NCBI GenBank assembly: GCA_015485455.1
Contig: WFTN01000266.1
Location: 1-19,953 of the forward strand
Length of the DNA: 19,953 bases
DNA from: Planctomycetota bacterium
GTDB lineage: Bacteria > Planctomycetota > GCA-002687715 > DRQF01
Direction of reading: 5' to 3'
Shown here: one piece after another, positions 7,666-15,666 of the stretch
Layout of the letters: every line of letters starts with the position of its first letter
Position numbering within the stretch: the stretch's first letter is position 1
The notes under the pieces: generated by a model
What the model was told of the DNA's origin: nothing
What the model saw: the letters and a program-made list of their open reading frames with translations, nothing else
Databases searched by the model: none
Program-made: the position numbers and the translations under genes

Positions 7666-7712
7666 CTCGTCCTCAACAACGACGAGCCCAGGAGTTTAGC
7701 TCCGGGGCCCTC
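7666..7712 (-). promoter_or_regulatory. Two mutually exclusive hairpins between rpsJ and rplC
   Basis: On the minus strand, hairpin A (7684-7712) starts just after the rpsJ stop: ten pairs with one mismatch and loop CTAAA. Hairpin B (7666-7686) pairs CTCGTC with GACGAG across a 9-nt loop. The GACGAG arm belongs to the rplC Shine-Dalgarno region. The two share bases 7684-7686, so they cannot both form fully. This could gate rplC translation, although no ligand is implied by the sequence. Confidence 0.4.
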
Positions 7713-7715
7713 ACG

Positions 7716-8021
7716 TTATGCTTTGATTTTAACTTCGACACCCGCTGGCAGATTAAGACGCGACAATGCATCTACAGTCTTTTTAGTCGGGTTCTTCAAA
7801 TAGACCACGCGTTTGTGGGTTCTAATCTCAAACTGCTCACGAGACTTCTTGTCGATGTGAGGCGAACGCAGAACCGTGTAGCGCTCGATCTTCGTGGGAA
7901 GAGGGATTGGTCCGACAAGACTGGCACCAGTACGGCGCGCAACCTCGACGATTTCAGTTGCCGATTTGTCAATCGACTCGTGATCGTACCCTTCCAGGCG
8001 AATCTTGATCGTGTCGTTCAT
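7716..8021 (-). CDS. rpsJ: 30S ribosomal protein S10
   Basis: S10 is a small-subunit head protein that also acts as NusE in transcription antitermination and links RNA polymerase to ribosomes through NusG. The 101-residue protein begins [20 protein letters not shown]. It carries the near-invariant [35 protein letters not shown] block (about 38-72) and ends [11 protein letters not shown]. The start at 8019-8021 fits the family. A longer reading frame to 8096 adds an unrelated 25-residue sequence and is rejected. The Shine-Dalgarno is weak (nearest AAGGA is about 20 nt away). It opens the S10 segment after a 307-nt non-coding stretch. Confidence 0.97.
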   Translation of the reverse strand: MNDTIKIRLEGYDHESIDKSATEIVEVARRTGASLVGPIPLPTKIERYTVLRSPHIDKKSREQFEIRTHKRVVYLKNPTKKTVDALSRLNLPAGVEVKIKA

Positions 8022-8328
8022 TTCGTTTCTATCCGGTCCAATCCTTGGGCAGCTCGCGCTCCCCAACAACAGCCTCCCAGGACAATCCTGAAACAACTGT
8101 TCAATCCTGCAAAACCCACGGCAAATGCCGCGTTTCCCCCAAATTTGGGAGACGGGACTTTATCAGTTCACCCCGCGCCAAAAAAGGCCCAGAGCCCACC
8201 AATAGACGCAAGGACCAAAATGACCATAAAGCCCACTCACAGAGGGCTTTAGGCACTTTGGCACACCCGAAACGGGTGCAACAAATGAGATCTTTGCTAA
8301 AAAAGCCGGAGCCTTCCCAGACTGAGCC
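8022..8328 (-). promoter_or_regulatory. Non-coding fusA-rpsJ region, probable S10 leader with hairpins
   Basis: This 307-nt stretch has no credible gene. On the minus strand it holds, in order: a T6 tract at 8298-8303 after a weak hairpin; CACCCG-TTT-CGGGTG (8264-8278); TAAAGCCC / GGGCTTTA with a 9-nt loop (8227-8251) and TTTT six bases later, a weak terminator candidate for fusA; a second T6 tract near 8181-8186; the palindrome CCCAAATTTGGG (8138-8149); the direct repeat CAGGATTG (8083-8090 and 8102-8109); a CAGGA/TCCTG hairpin (8078-8090); and a 7-position stem with a GCGA loop (8047-8064) just upstream of rpsJ. I could not identify a confident promoter; a poor -10 candidate (TGATAA) lies near 8159-8164. 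Confidence 0.5.
8227..8251 (-). terminator. Weak terminator candidate downstream of fusA
   Basis: On the minus strand, a perfect 8-bp stem TAAAGCCC / GGGCTTTA encloses a 9-nt loop about 80 nt after the fusA stop. The U-tract (TTTT) starts only six bases after the stem and the loop is large, so this is weaker than the terminator after rpsG. A neighbouring hairpin at 8264-8278 precedes it. Confidence 0.35.
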
Positions 8329-10386
8329 TTAGATGATGAACTTGTTCACCAGCTGAGGCGGTACTGGACGGTACTCCAAGGGCTCCATCGAAAATGACGC
8401 TCTTCCTTGACTCAGGGAACGACAAACCGATGCGTAGCCAAAAACTTCGCTTAGCGGCACACTGACGAGAACCTCATTGGGCTCTTCCGCCGTATCGATT
8501 TCCTCGATACTCGCACGCCGCGAATTCAAATCACCAATGATGTTACTCAAAAACTCAGCCGGCACACGGGATCTAAGTTTCATATATGGTTCTAGCAATT
8601 GAACATGCCCATTGGCAAAGGCATTTTCAACCGCCATATAGGCAGCTTGCTGGAACGCGATCTCCGAAGAATCAACTTCGTGGAAGGAACCATCTAAAAG
8701 GGTCACCTTGATATCCACAATTGGAAAACCATGCTCAAAGCCCCCCAAGCAAGCCGCATGGGCCCCCTCCTGGATGGGCTTGATGAATTCCTGAGGAATT
8801 GTGCCACCGACAGTCTGATTTTCGAAGACAAAGACATCATCGGGCCAAGGCTCGACTTTGACTTTCACATGACCATATTGCCCATGTCCGCCGGTCTGTT
8901 TAACAAATTTTGCCTCACCAACAACCTCAGACTCAATTGCTTGCTTGAATGCGACCCGTGGCTTGCCCACCCCAACATCGACCTTGAAGTCGTTTAGCAG
9001 CCGATTGCGGATGATCTCCAGATGAAGTTCACCCATACCAAAAATGAGTAATTGCCCAGTTTCTTCGTGGGTCGTACAGCGAAATGTAGGGTCTTCCTTG
9101 GCTAATTGTGCCAAAGCCTCCGTCAAACGCTCCCGATCCGCATTGGTCCGTGGCTCAATGGCAATTGAAATAACCGTTTCAGGAAAACTCATTCTCTCCA
9201 GGACCACAGGAAATTTCTTCTCGCAGAGCGTATCACCGGTGACCGCTGTTTTCAGGCCTTTGACTGCGACAATGCTTCCGGCCACAGCCTCATCAACAGC
9301 CAAACGAGAATCCGCGTGCATCAGGAAGATACGCATGATGCGCTCGACCTTCCCAGTACGGGGGTTGAAGACCTGCTCTCCCTGCTTAAGAGTCCCAGAG
9401 TAGACCCTTACAAAGGTCAGGTCTCCATGCTTGTCGCTAATAGTCTTGAAGCACATGGCAGCCAAGCGCCCCTTAGCATCGGGCTCCAAGGCGATGACCT
9501 TGTTCTCATCCTTTGGATCCCGGCCCTCAATGGCCTTGACATCCAGAGGAGAGGGCAAAAAGGCATCCACCCCATCCAAGAGCCGCTGCACCCCCTTGTT
9601 CTTCAGGGCAGACCCACAAAAGACAGGAACTACAGCACCTGCGATGGTGGCATCCCTCAGTCCTTTGACAATATCGGCAAACTCCAACTTGTCGTTAGAC
9701 AAATACTTCTCGGTGAGCTCATCTGTTGTTTCTGCCAACTGCTCTTCAAGCAAAGCTCGCTTTTCCTGAGCCAGCTCCAACAGATCGTCAGGAATGGCCA
9801 CACGATGAAAGCGGGCTCCTTGGCTGTCGTCATCGTAGCGAATTGCTTCCATCCGGACTAAGTCAATGACCCCCTCAAAGTCTTTCTCTGCCCCAATAGG
9901 CATCAAAACAACAACGGGATTTGCCCCTAAGCGCGTTCGAATTTGATCTACGACACGAAAGAAATTGGCTCCGACTCGGTCCATCTTGTTGACGAAAACG
10001 AGACGGGGGACCTGGTAATCATTGGCCTGTCGCCAAACCGTTTCCGATTGAGCCTCTACCCCCGCCACGGCACAGAAGACGCCGACAGCACCATCTAACA
10101 CCCGCAGCGACCTTTCAACTTCTGCAGTAAAATCGACGTGGCCTGGGGTATCAATGATGTTGATTTGGCTATCCCGCCAATCACAGGTGGTGGCGGCGGA
10201 GGTGATGGTGATCCCTCGCTCTTGCTCTTCTTGCAAGTAGTCCATGGTGGCAGTGCCTTCATGAACCTCACCGATGCGGTGTTCCTTGCCAGTGTAATAG
10301 AGCACACGCTCCGTCACGGTGGTTTTGCCAGCATCAATGTGGGCAATGATGCCGATGTTTCTAACTTTGTCGATTGATTTCGCCAT
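8329..10386 (-). CDS. fusA: Translation elongation factor G (spd/mitochondrial EFG1-like)
   Basis: EF-G is the GTPase that moves tRNAs and mRNA by one codon. The 685-residue product has all five domains. The G domain carries P-loop AHIDAGKT (15-22), G2 around [10 protein letters not shown] (58-67), DTPGH (79-83), NKMD (133-136) and CGSA (257-260). Domain II starts near 305, and domain IV carries the decoding-site loop [14 protein letters not shown] (565-578). [14 protein letters not shown] lies in domain V. Features such as [21 protein letters not shown] and [20 protein letters not shown] resemble the spd/mitochondrial EFG1 group more than E. coli EF-G. The start at 10384-10386 is chosen; a TTG at 10473 would add 29 atypical residues. 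It is isolated from rpsG by a strong terminator and tuf does not follow it. Confidence 0.96.
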   Translation of the reverse strand: MAKSIDKVRNIGIIAHIDAGKTTVTERVLYYTGKEHRIGEVHEGTATMDYLQEEQERGITITSAATTCDWRDSQINIIDTPGHVDFTAEVERSLRVLDGAVGVFCAVAGVEAQSETVWRQANDYQVPRLVFVNKMDRVGANFFRVVDQIRTRLGANPVVVLMPIGAEKDFEGVIDLVRMEAIRYDDDSQGARFHRVAIPDDLLELAQEKRALLEEQLAETTDELTEKYLSNDKLEFADIVKGLRDATIAGAVVPVFCGSALKNKGVQRLLDGVDAFLPSPLDVKAIEGRDPKDENKVIALEPDAKGRLAAMCFKTISDKHGDLTFVRVYSGTLKQGEQVFNPRTGKVERIMRIFLMHADSRLAVDEAVAGSIVAVKGLKTAVTGDTLCEKKFPVVLERMSFPETVISIAIEPRTNADRERLTEALAQLAKEDPTFRCTTHEETGQLLIFGMGELHLEIIRNRLLNDFKVDVGVGKPRVAFKQAIESEVVGEAKFVKQTGGHGQYGHVKVKVEPWPDDVFVFENQTVGGTIPQEFIKPIQEGAHAACLGGFEHGFPIVDIKVTLLDGSFHEVDSSEIAFQQAAYMAVENAFANGHVQLLEPYMKLRSRVPAEFLSNIIGDLNSRRASIEEIDTAEEPNEVLVSVPLSEVFGYASVCRSLSQGRASFSMEPLEYRPVPPQLVNKFII

Positions 10387-10502
10387 GAGAAACCCAAACC
10401 TCGCGAACCGGCCGCAACCATGCGACTCAACTACATCTCTCTTATTCCCTGTTGTTGCCCCAGCTTCCTCCAAAAGAAGAAACTCTTATGAGATCAACAC
10501 AG

Positions 10503-10534
10503 AAAACGGCCTTCACGATTTCTCGCGAAGGCCG
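10503..10534 (-). terminator. Strong intrinsic terminator between rpsG and fusA
   Basis: On the minus strand, about 30 nt after the rpsG stop, a 12-bp stem closes a GAAA tetraloop. The outer arm is CGGCCTTC pairing with GAAGGCCG, and the inner four pairs include one G-U. It is followed immediately by TTTTCT. A GNRA loop, long GC-rich stem and U-tract are the features of a factor-independent terminator. It implies that rpsL-rpsG ends here and that fusA needs its own promoter in 10387-10502, although I see no clear promoter there. Confidence 0.85.
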
Positions 10535-10565
10535 CCTTGATTCTGCCGACGGGCCGAAGCCCCAT

Positions 10566-11039
10566 CTACCAAGCGAAGTGAGCGTTCATCTTGTTGGCGT
10601 CAGCCATCTTGTGTGTATTCTCACGTGTGGTCATAGCAGCGCCTTCCTTGTTGAAGGCGGCCATGATTTCGTCAGCAAGGAAGCGGCTCGTTGCGCGACC
10701 ACTCTTCTTACGGACTGCATCCAGCAGCCAGCGAAACGCCAAATTCTGCTGGCGAGAACGCTTAACCTCGATCGGCACTTGATAAGTTGCACCACCGACA
10801 CGCTTCGAGCGCACTTCGATAGCTGGCTTAATGTTATTGACGGCTTGCACGAAGACTTCCTCAGGCGCCACATCATTGATGCGCTTCCCGACTAGCTCCA
10901 TGGCGTCATAGAATACCTTCTGAGCCACCGACTTCTTGCCGTCCAGCATCAAGCAATTGATAAATTTCGAAATCAACATGCTATTGAAACGTGGATCTGG
11001 CTTAAGAAACCGCTCAGTTGATTGGTACTTCCTGCCCAT
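10566..11039 (-). CDS. rpsG: 30S ribosomal protein S7
   Basis: S7 nucleates assembly of the 30S head and borders the E-site. In E. coli it represses the str operon. The 157 residues show the basic N-terminal arm (MGRKYQSTERFLKPDPRF), LISKFINCLMLDGKKSVAQKVFYDAME (22-48), the beta-hairpin region IEVRSKRVGGATYQVPIEV (74-92), and the C-terminal ENTHKMADANKMNAHFAW. The GGGAG Shine-Dalgarno is 8 nt before the ATG, and the gap from rpsL is 20 nt, so the two are co-transcribed. The phrase SKFINCLMLDGKKSVAQ matches planctomycete S7 as I remember it. A 12-bp terminator hairpin follows about 30 nt after the stop. Confidence 0.97.
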   Translation of the reverse strand: MGRKYQSTERFLKPDPRFNSMLISKFINCLMLDGKKSVAQKVFYDAMELVGKRINDVAPEEVFVQAVNNIKPAIEVRSKRVGGATYQVPIEVKRSRQQNLAFRWLLDAVRKKSGRATSRFLADEIMAAFNKEGAAMTTRENTHKMADANKMNAHFAW

Positions 11040-11059
11040 TGTTCAGGCTCCCTTGATCT

Positions 11060-11431
11060 TTACTTAGGCCTCTTGGCACCGTACTTAGAACGGCCACGGC
11101 GGCGATCATCGACGCCGGTGGCATCCAACGCACCACGAATGACGTGGTAGCGAACACCAGGAAGGTCACGAACACGTCCACCACGGACAAGCACAATACT
11201 GTGCTCCTGAAGGTTGTGACCTTCACCGCCGATGTACGCTGTGATTTCCTTGCCGTTGCTGAGACGGACACGGGCAATCTTCCGCAAAGCCGAGTTTGGC
11301 TTCTTGGGTGTTTGTGTCTTGACCTGAAGGCAAACGCCACTTCGTTGAGGACAAGAGTCCAAAACTGGAGCACCGCTCTTCTTCTTGATCTTTTTGCGGC
11401 CCTTGCGGACCAACTGGTTGATCGTCGGCAT
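11060..11431 (-). CDS. rpsL: 30S ribosomal protein S12
   Basis: S12 lies at the decoding centre and monitors codon-anticodon fit. At 123 residues it is standard. It starts [18 protein letters not shown] and has the decoding loops [11 protein letters not shown] (41-51) and [29 protein letters not shown] (68-96), ending KYGAKRPK. The lysine at K43 is the wild-type residue at one streptomycin-resistance site, while position 88 is arginine where E. coli has lysine. D89, the target of RimO methylthiolation in E. coli, is present. An AAGGAG motif lies 10 nt before the ATG. The gene is preceded by a terminator-like hairpin after rpoC, so it may have its own promoter, although I see no strong one. 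Confidence 0.98.
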   Translation of the reverse strand: MPTINQLVRKGRKKIKKKSGAPVLDSCPQRSGVCLQVKTQTPKKPNSALRKIARVRLSNGKEITAYIGGEGHNLQEHSIVLVRGGRVRDLPGVRYHVIRGALDATGVDDRRRGRSKYGAKRPK

Positions 11432-11466
11432 GACGACGCAACTCCTTGTTGCATTTATGTTTCTAA

Positions 11467-11499
11467 CAAAATCCCCGGAGATTCAGTGAATCTGAGGGG
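11467..11499 (-). terminator. Probable terminator or attenuator between rpoC and rpsL
   Basis: On the minus strand this reads CCCC, two unpaired bases, AGATTC, loop ACT, GAATCT, two unpaired bases, GGGG, then ATTTTG. The stem totals 10 pairs with a 2x2 internal loop and is followed by a four-base U run. It lies in the 120-nt gap after rpoC. A second weaker hairpin sits just before it (CGAGG / CCTCG, 11508-11531). The short U-tract suggests partial termination, so some read-through to rpsL is possible. Confidence 0.6.
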
Positions 11500-11551
11500 C
11501 CCGGGGTCGAGGATTCTAAGAAGGACCCTCGCTCCCATCAACTAAGTTCCG

Positions 11552-14500
11552 CTAGATAGCGGCTTCCTCGGCAATAACTTCGTCGTCTTCCACCTCTGGC
11601 TCCACATTATGTTTCACCAAAGTAGCATGGTAATCGCCAAAGCCAGTACCTGCTGGAATCAAGTGGCCCAAGATAACGTTCTCTTTCAATCCTAAGAGAT
11701 GATCCATCTTACCCCCCAGAGCCGCCTCGGTGAGTACCTTGGTAGTTTCCTGGAAAGAAGCTGCTGAGATAAAGCTTTCGCTTTGCAGGGCAGCTTTCGT
11801 GATCCCCAGCAACAAAGGTTGAGCCGTCGCCGGTTTACCTTTGGCTGTCTTCACCTTCTCGTTCGCTTCCTTGAAGGTATGCTTGTCGACGACAAAACCG
11901 GCCAAGAAATCCGTGTCACCGGGATTTTCGACTTTTACCTTGCGGAGCATCTGAGAAATGACCATTTCGATGTGCTTATCATCGATGCGCACACCCTGTG
12001 ATCGATAAACTGTCTGAATTTCCTTCAACAGATACTCGTGAAGAGCATCCATTCCAGAAATCCGCAGGATGTCGTGAGGAACGGGTGAGCCATCCACCAA
12101 CGCTTCTCCAGAACGCACCATATCACCACGGTGAACCCGCAAGTGTTTCGAGTGAGGAACTAAGTGAGCGCGCTCAATGCCGCCTTCGCCTTTGACAATG
12201 ATGACTCGTTTCCCACGCTTCTTGTCACCCAACTCCACCACACCGTCGATTTCTGCGATGACGGATGGATCCTTCGGAGTCCGCGCTTCGAAGAGTTCCG
12301 TAACCCGTGGCAAACCACCAGTAATATCCTGTGTACCAGTCATCTCACGAGGCGTTTTAGCAAGCATCGAGCCAGCCTTGACTTTGGCACCGTCTTTGAC
12401 CTCGATATGAGCCTTTTCAGGAATCGGATAGAGCCCAATTGGATTACCTTCGTCGTCTTCAATGATGAGCTGAGGATGCAATTCACCCTTGTGCTCCATG
12501 ATCACCATACGGCGAATCTTTGATCCAGGCTCTTTCTCCCGCTTCATCGTTTCGCCTTCAACAATGTCTTCGAAGCGAATCTTACCGGCACGTTCAGCGA
12601 TAATAGGGATATTGTGCGGATCCCAACGACAAAGCATCGCTTTAGCCCCACAGGTAGCCCCATCATCGACTTCGATGACAGACCCCAAAGGCACGGTGTG
12701 TTTTTCAAGTTCTCGATCTTTCTCGTCCATCACAGCGATCTCGCCGTTTCGATTGAGAACAACCAAGCCTTCTTCAGACTGAACAGTTCGAACGTTGCGA
12801 TACTCAACGACACCGGCAAAACGAGCGGTGATATGGGACTCGGCGACAGAGCGAGAAGCTGTTCCGCCAATATGGAAAGTTCGCATGGTCAACTGAGTAC
12901 CTGGCTCGCCAATTGACTGGGCACCGATAACGCCCACAGCTTGCCCCATTTCGACAGGACGACCCCGAGCCAAATCCATGCCGTAACAAGTAATGCAAAC
13001 ACCCCGGGGGGTTTCACAAGTTAAACCGGAACGAACACGGATTTTCTCGTAACCCAAAGCTTCAATCTTCGCAGCTTTCTTCTCGTCGAGAAGGCCACCA
13101 GCTTCGACAATCACTTCGCCTGAAACCACATCGGTAATTTTGTCACAAGAAGAGCGGCCCCGGATGTTGTCTGCCAAGGAAACCTCAACATGCTCACCCT
13201 TGTAAACGGCACCCTTCGTGATGCCGTTAGTAGTGCCGCAATCGACTTGTCGAATGACAACGTTCTGGGTGACGTCCGTAAGTTTTCTCGTCAAGTAACC
13301 AGAGTCAGCAGTCTTGAGTGCCGTATCTGCCAGTCCCTTCCGAGCACCATGGGTAGATGAGAAGTACTCAAGAACTCGGAGACCTTCGCGGAAGTTAGCC
13401 TTAATCGGTGACTCGATAATCTTGCCGTTTGGTTTGGCCATCAGACCACGCATACCGGCCAATTGACGAATCTGCTCCACCGAACCACGAGCACCAGATG
13501 CAGCCATCTGGAAGATCGGGTTCATGCGAATACCCTCTTCACCGAAGTCATCTTTCAACTCCGCCATCATCTCCTCACCAATGACTTCACGGGTATGGGT
13601 CCAAGTGTCGATGATTTGGTTGTAACGCTCACCATCGGTAATGACACCATTGGCGTAGTTATCTTCAATGCCTTGCACTTTGGCTTCGGCATCCGCGATG
13701 ATCTCACCCTTTTTGGACGGCATCCGCATGTCGCCCTTGGCAAATGACAATCCAGCACGGGTCGCCGACTTGAAGCCGATTTCCTTCAGATCGTCAAGCA
13801 ACTCAAGGGTGTATTTGCGTCCCAAACGCTTGTGGCAATCCGTGATAACTCGGGACAACGTCTTCTTGGACATCTCAACGTTGTAGTACTTCATGCCCTC
13901 ATGAAGAATATCGTTGAACAAGATCCGTCCTACGGTCGTTTGCACGATTTCGTCAGTGGCGGTGTACTCGCTATCACGATTGAAAATCGTCTTTTCCCCA
14001 GGGAGCCTCACTTTGATCTTCGAATGGGTGCGCACCTTGCCATTGGCGAAGGCAGTCATCACCTCAAGCGGCGACGAGAAGGCCCGTTCGTAAAGTTTGA
14101 CGTGAGGTTGATCTGTGGTCAGATAGAAGGCCCCGAGCACAACATCTTGCGTTGGCGAAATGATCGGATGACCACTGGCTGGCGAGAAAATGTTGTGAGG
14201 AGCTAACATCAATGTCCGTGCTTCTACTTGAGCCTCATAGGAAAGAGGCAAGTGAACAGCCATTTGGTCGCCATCGAAGTCAGCATTGAAGCCAGTACAA
14301 ACCAAAGGATGCAAGCGAATAGCGTTTCCTTCGATCAGCGTTGGTTCGAAAGCCTGAATACCCATACGGTGAAGGGTTGGAGCACGGTTCAAGAGAACTG
14401 GATGCTCGTCAATCACCTCTTCGAGAATGTCCCAGACTTCATCGTCTTTCCGTTCCAGCATTTTCTTGGCGCTGCGAATCGTGTCCGCGAAACCAAGTTC

Positions 14501-15649
14501 TTTAAGCCGGCGAATGATGAATGGTTGGTAGAGTTCAAGAGCAATCTTCTTGGGCAAACCGCATTGATGCAGCTTGAGGTCAGGTCCAACAACGATAACA
14601 CTACGAGCCGAGTAGTCGACGCGCTTACCCAAGAGGTTCTCGCGGAAACGACCCTGCTTACCCTTAATCATATCGGTCAAGGACTTGAGGGGACGGTTGT
14701 TGGAACCCAGGACGCTACGGCGGCAACGGGCGTTGTCAAAGAGCGCATCCACGGATTGCTGCAACATGCGCTTTTCGTTGCGAATAATGACTTCCGGGGC
14801 GTTCAGATCAAGGAACTTCTTCAAGCGGTTATTGCGGTTGATCAAACGCCGGTAAAGATCGTTCAAATCGGAGCTAGCAAAGTTGCCGCTCTCCAACAAA
14901 ACCAGAGGGCGAAGGTCAGGAGGAATCACAGGAACAACATCCAAGATCATCCATTCCGGGCGGTTCTCGGAATCGCGCAACGCTTCAACAGTACCCAGAC
15001 GTTTCACAATGTCTTTGGCCCGTTGCTTCGAGCGAGTTTCTTGCAGCTCTTGACGAAGCTCAACGGAGATCTTGCCAAGATCAAGCTTCATCAAGAGTTT
15101 CTTGATGGCTTCCGCACCCATGCCCGCTTCAAACTTGTTGCCAAACTTGATCTTCGCTTGACGGTACTCATCTTCCGTCAGCAATTGGATTTCTTGTAGG
15201 CCGGTTTCCTCAGGGTTTCCCGGGTCCACCACAACATAATCTTGGAAGTATACGACCTTCTCAAGATCAGACGTTTTCATCGCCAACAATGTACCCATGC
15301 GAGAAGGCATGGCTTTGAAGAACCAAATGTGGCCCACAGGTGCAGCCAAGTTGATATGGCCCATGCGACTACGGCGAACACGGGAATGGGTCACCAAGAC
15401 ACCGCAGCGATCACAAATGATGCCTTTGTGCTTGATGCCCTTGTACTTGCCGCATGCACATTCCCAATCCTTTTCAGGACCAAAAATGCGCTCGCAAAAC
15501 AAACCTTCCTTTTCCGAACGGTAGGTCCGGTAATTGATGGTCTCTGGCTTTTTTACTTCACCGTAGGACCAGTTCCGGATATCTGCCGGAGAGGCCATTC
15601 GGATGGTAACTGCACCAACATCATTAACTCGATTGAAGACTGTACTCAT
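11552..15649 (-). CDS. rpoC: RNA polymerase subunit beta'
   Basis: The beta' subunit supplies the catalytic Mg2+ site. Counting from the ATG at 15653-15655 (1367 residues), zinc finger 1 has C66, C68, C81 and C84. The absolutely conserved NADFDGDQM is at 457-465, with D459, D461 and D463 binding Mg2+. The bridge-helix region spans about 710-800, and zinc site 2 has C806, C880, C887 and C890. Trigger-loop sequence ([21 protein letters not shown]) is at 911-931. Between it and [13 protein letters not shown] (about 1106-1118) lies an insertion of roughly 170 residues, matching the SI3-type insertion known in E. coli. The start is shown at the second ATG (15647-15649): GGGGAG is 7 nt from it but only 1-2 nt from the first. 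The C-terminus is acidic ([14 protein letters not shown]). Confidence 0.98.
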   Translation of the reverse strand: MSTVFNRVNDVGAVTIRMASPADIRNWSYGEVKKPETINYRTYRSEKEGLFCERIFGPEKDWECACGKYKGIKHKGIICDRCGVLVTHSRVRRSRMGHINLAAPVGHIWFFKAMPSRMGTLLAMKTSDLEKVVYFQDYVVVDPGNPEETGLQEIQLLTEDEYRQAKIKFGNKFEAGMGAEAIKKLLMKLDLGKISVELRQELQETRSKQRAKDIVKRLGTVEALRDSENRPEWMILDVVPVIPPDLRPLVLLESGNFASSDLNDLYRRLINRNNRLKKFLDLNAPEVIIRNEKRMLQQSVDALFDNARCRRSVLGSNNRPLKSLTDMIKGKQGRFRENLLGKRVDYSARSVIVVGPDLKLHQCGLPKKIALELYQPFIIRRLKELGFADTIRSAKKMLERKDDEVWDILEEVIDEHPVLLNRAPTLHRMGIQAFEPTLIEGNAIRLHPLVCTGFNADFDGDQMAVHLPLSYEAQVEARTLMLAPHNIFSPASGHPIISPTQDVVLGAFYLTTDQPHVKLYERAFSSPLEVMTAFANGKVRTHSKIKVRLPGEKTIFNRDSEYTATDEIVQTTVGRILFNDILHEGMKYYNVEMSKKTLSRVITDCHKRLGRKYTLELLDDLKEIGFKSATRAGLSFAKGDMRMPSKKGEIIADAEAKVQGIEDNYANGVITDGERYNQIIDTWTHTREVIGEEMMAELKDDFGEEGIRMNPIFQMAASGARGSVEQIRQLAGMRGLMAKPNGKIIESPIKANFREGLRVLEYFSSTHGARKGLADTALKTADSGYLTRKLTDVTQNVVIRQVDCGTTNGITKGAVYKGEHVEVSLADNIRGRSSCDKITDVVSGEVIVEAGGLLDEKKAAKIEALGYEKIRVRSGLTCETPRGVCITCYGMDLARGRPVEMGQAVGVIGAQSIGEPGTQLTMRTFHIGGTASRSVAESHITARFAGVVEYRNVRTVQSEEGLVVLNRNGEIAVMDEKDRELEKHTVPLGSVIEVDDGATCGAKAMLCRWDPHNIPIIAERAGKIRFEDIVEGETMKREKEPGSKIRRMVIMEHKGELHPQLIIEDDEGNPIGLYPIPEKAHIEVKDGAKVKAGSMLAKTPREMTGTQDITGGLPRVTELFEARTPKDPSVIAEIDGVVELGDKKRGKRVIIVKGEGGIERAHLVPHSKHLRVHRGDMVRSGEALVDGSPVPHDILRISGMDALHEYLLKEIQTVYRSQGVRIDDKHIEMVISQMLRKVKVENPGDTDFLAGFVVDKHTFKEANEKVKTAKGKPATAQPLLLGITKAALQSESFISAASFQETTKVLTEAALGGKMDHLLGLKENVILGHLIPAGTGFGDYHATLVKHNVEPEVEDDEVIAEEAAI

Positions 15650-15666
15650 GCTCATTCTCCCCCCGC

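Noticed and set aside
8022..8096. N-terminal extension of S10 by 25 residues.
   Set aside because: The extension overlaps the structured leader, is not family-like, and the start at 8021 gives a normal-length protein.
10387..10473. N-terminal extension of EF-G by 29 residues from a TTG start.
   Set aside because: The extra sequence is unlike any EF-G N-terminus as I know it, and the ATG at 10384-10386 gives the standard [26 protein letters not shown] start.
15650..15655. First ATG of rpoC as the start.
   Set aside because: The GGGGAG motif is only 1-2 nt away, too close for good initiation, whereas the second ATG has 7 nt spacing. The difference is just two residues, so this is a preference, not a certainty.
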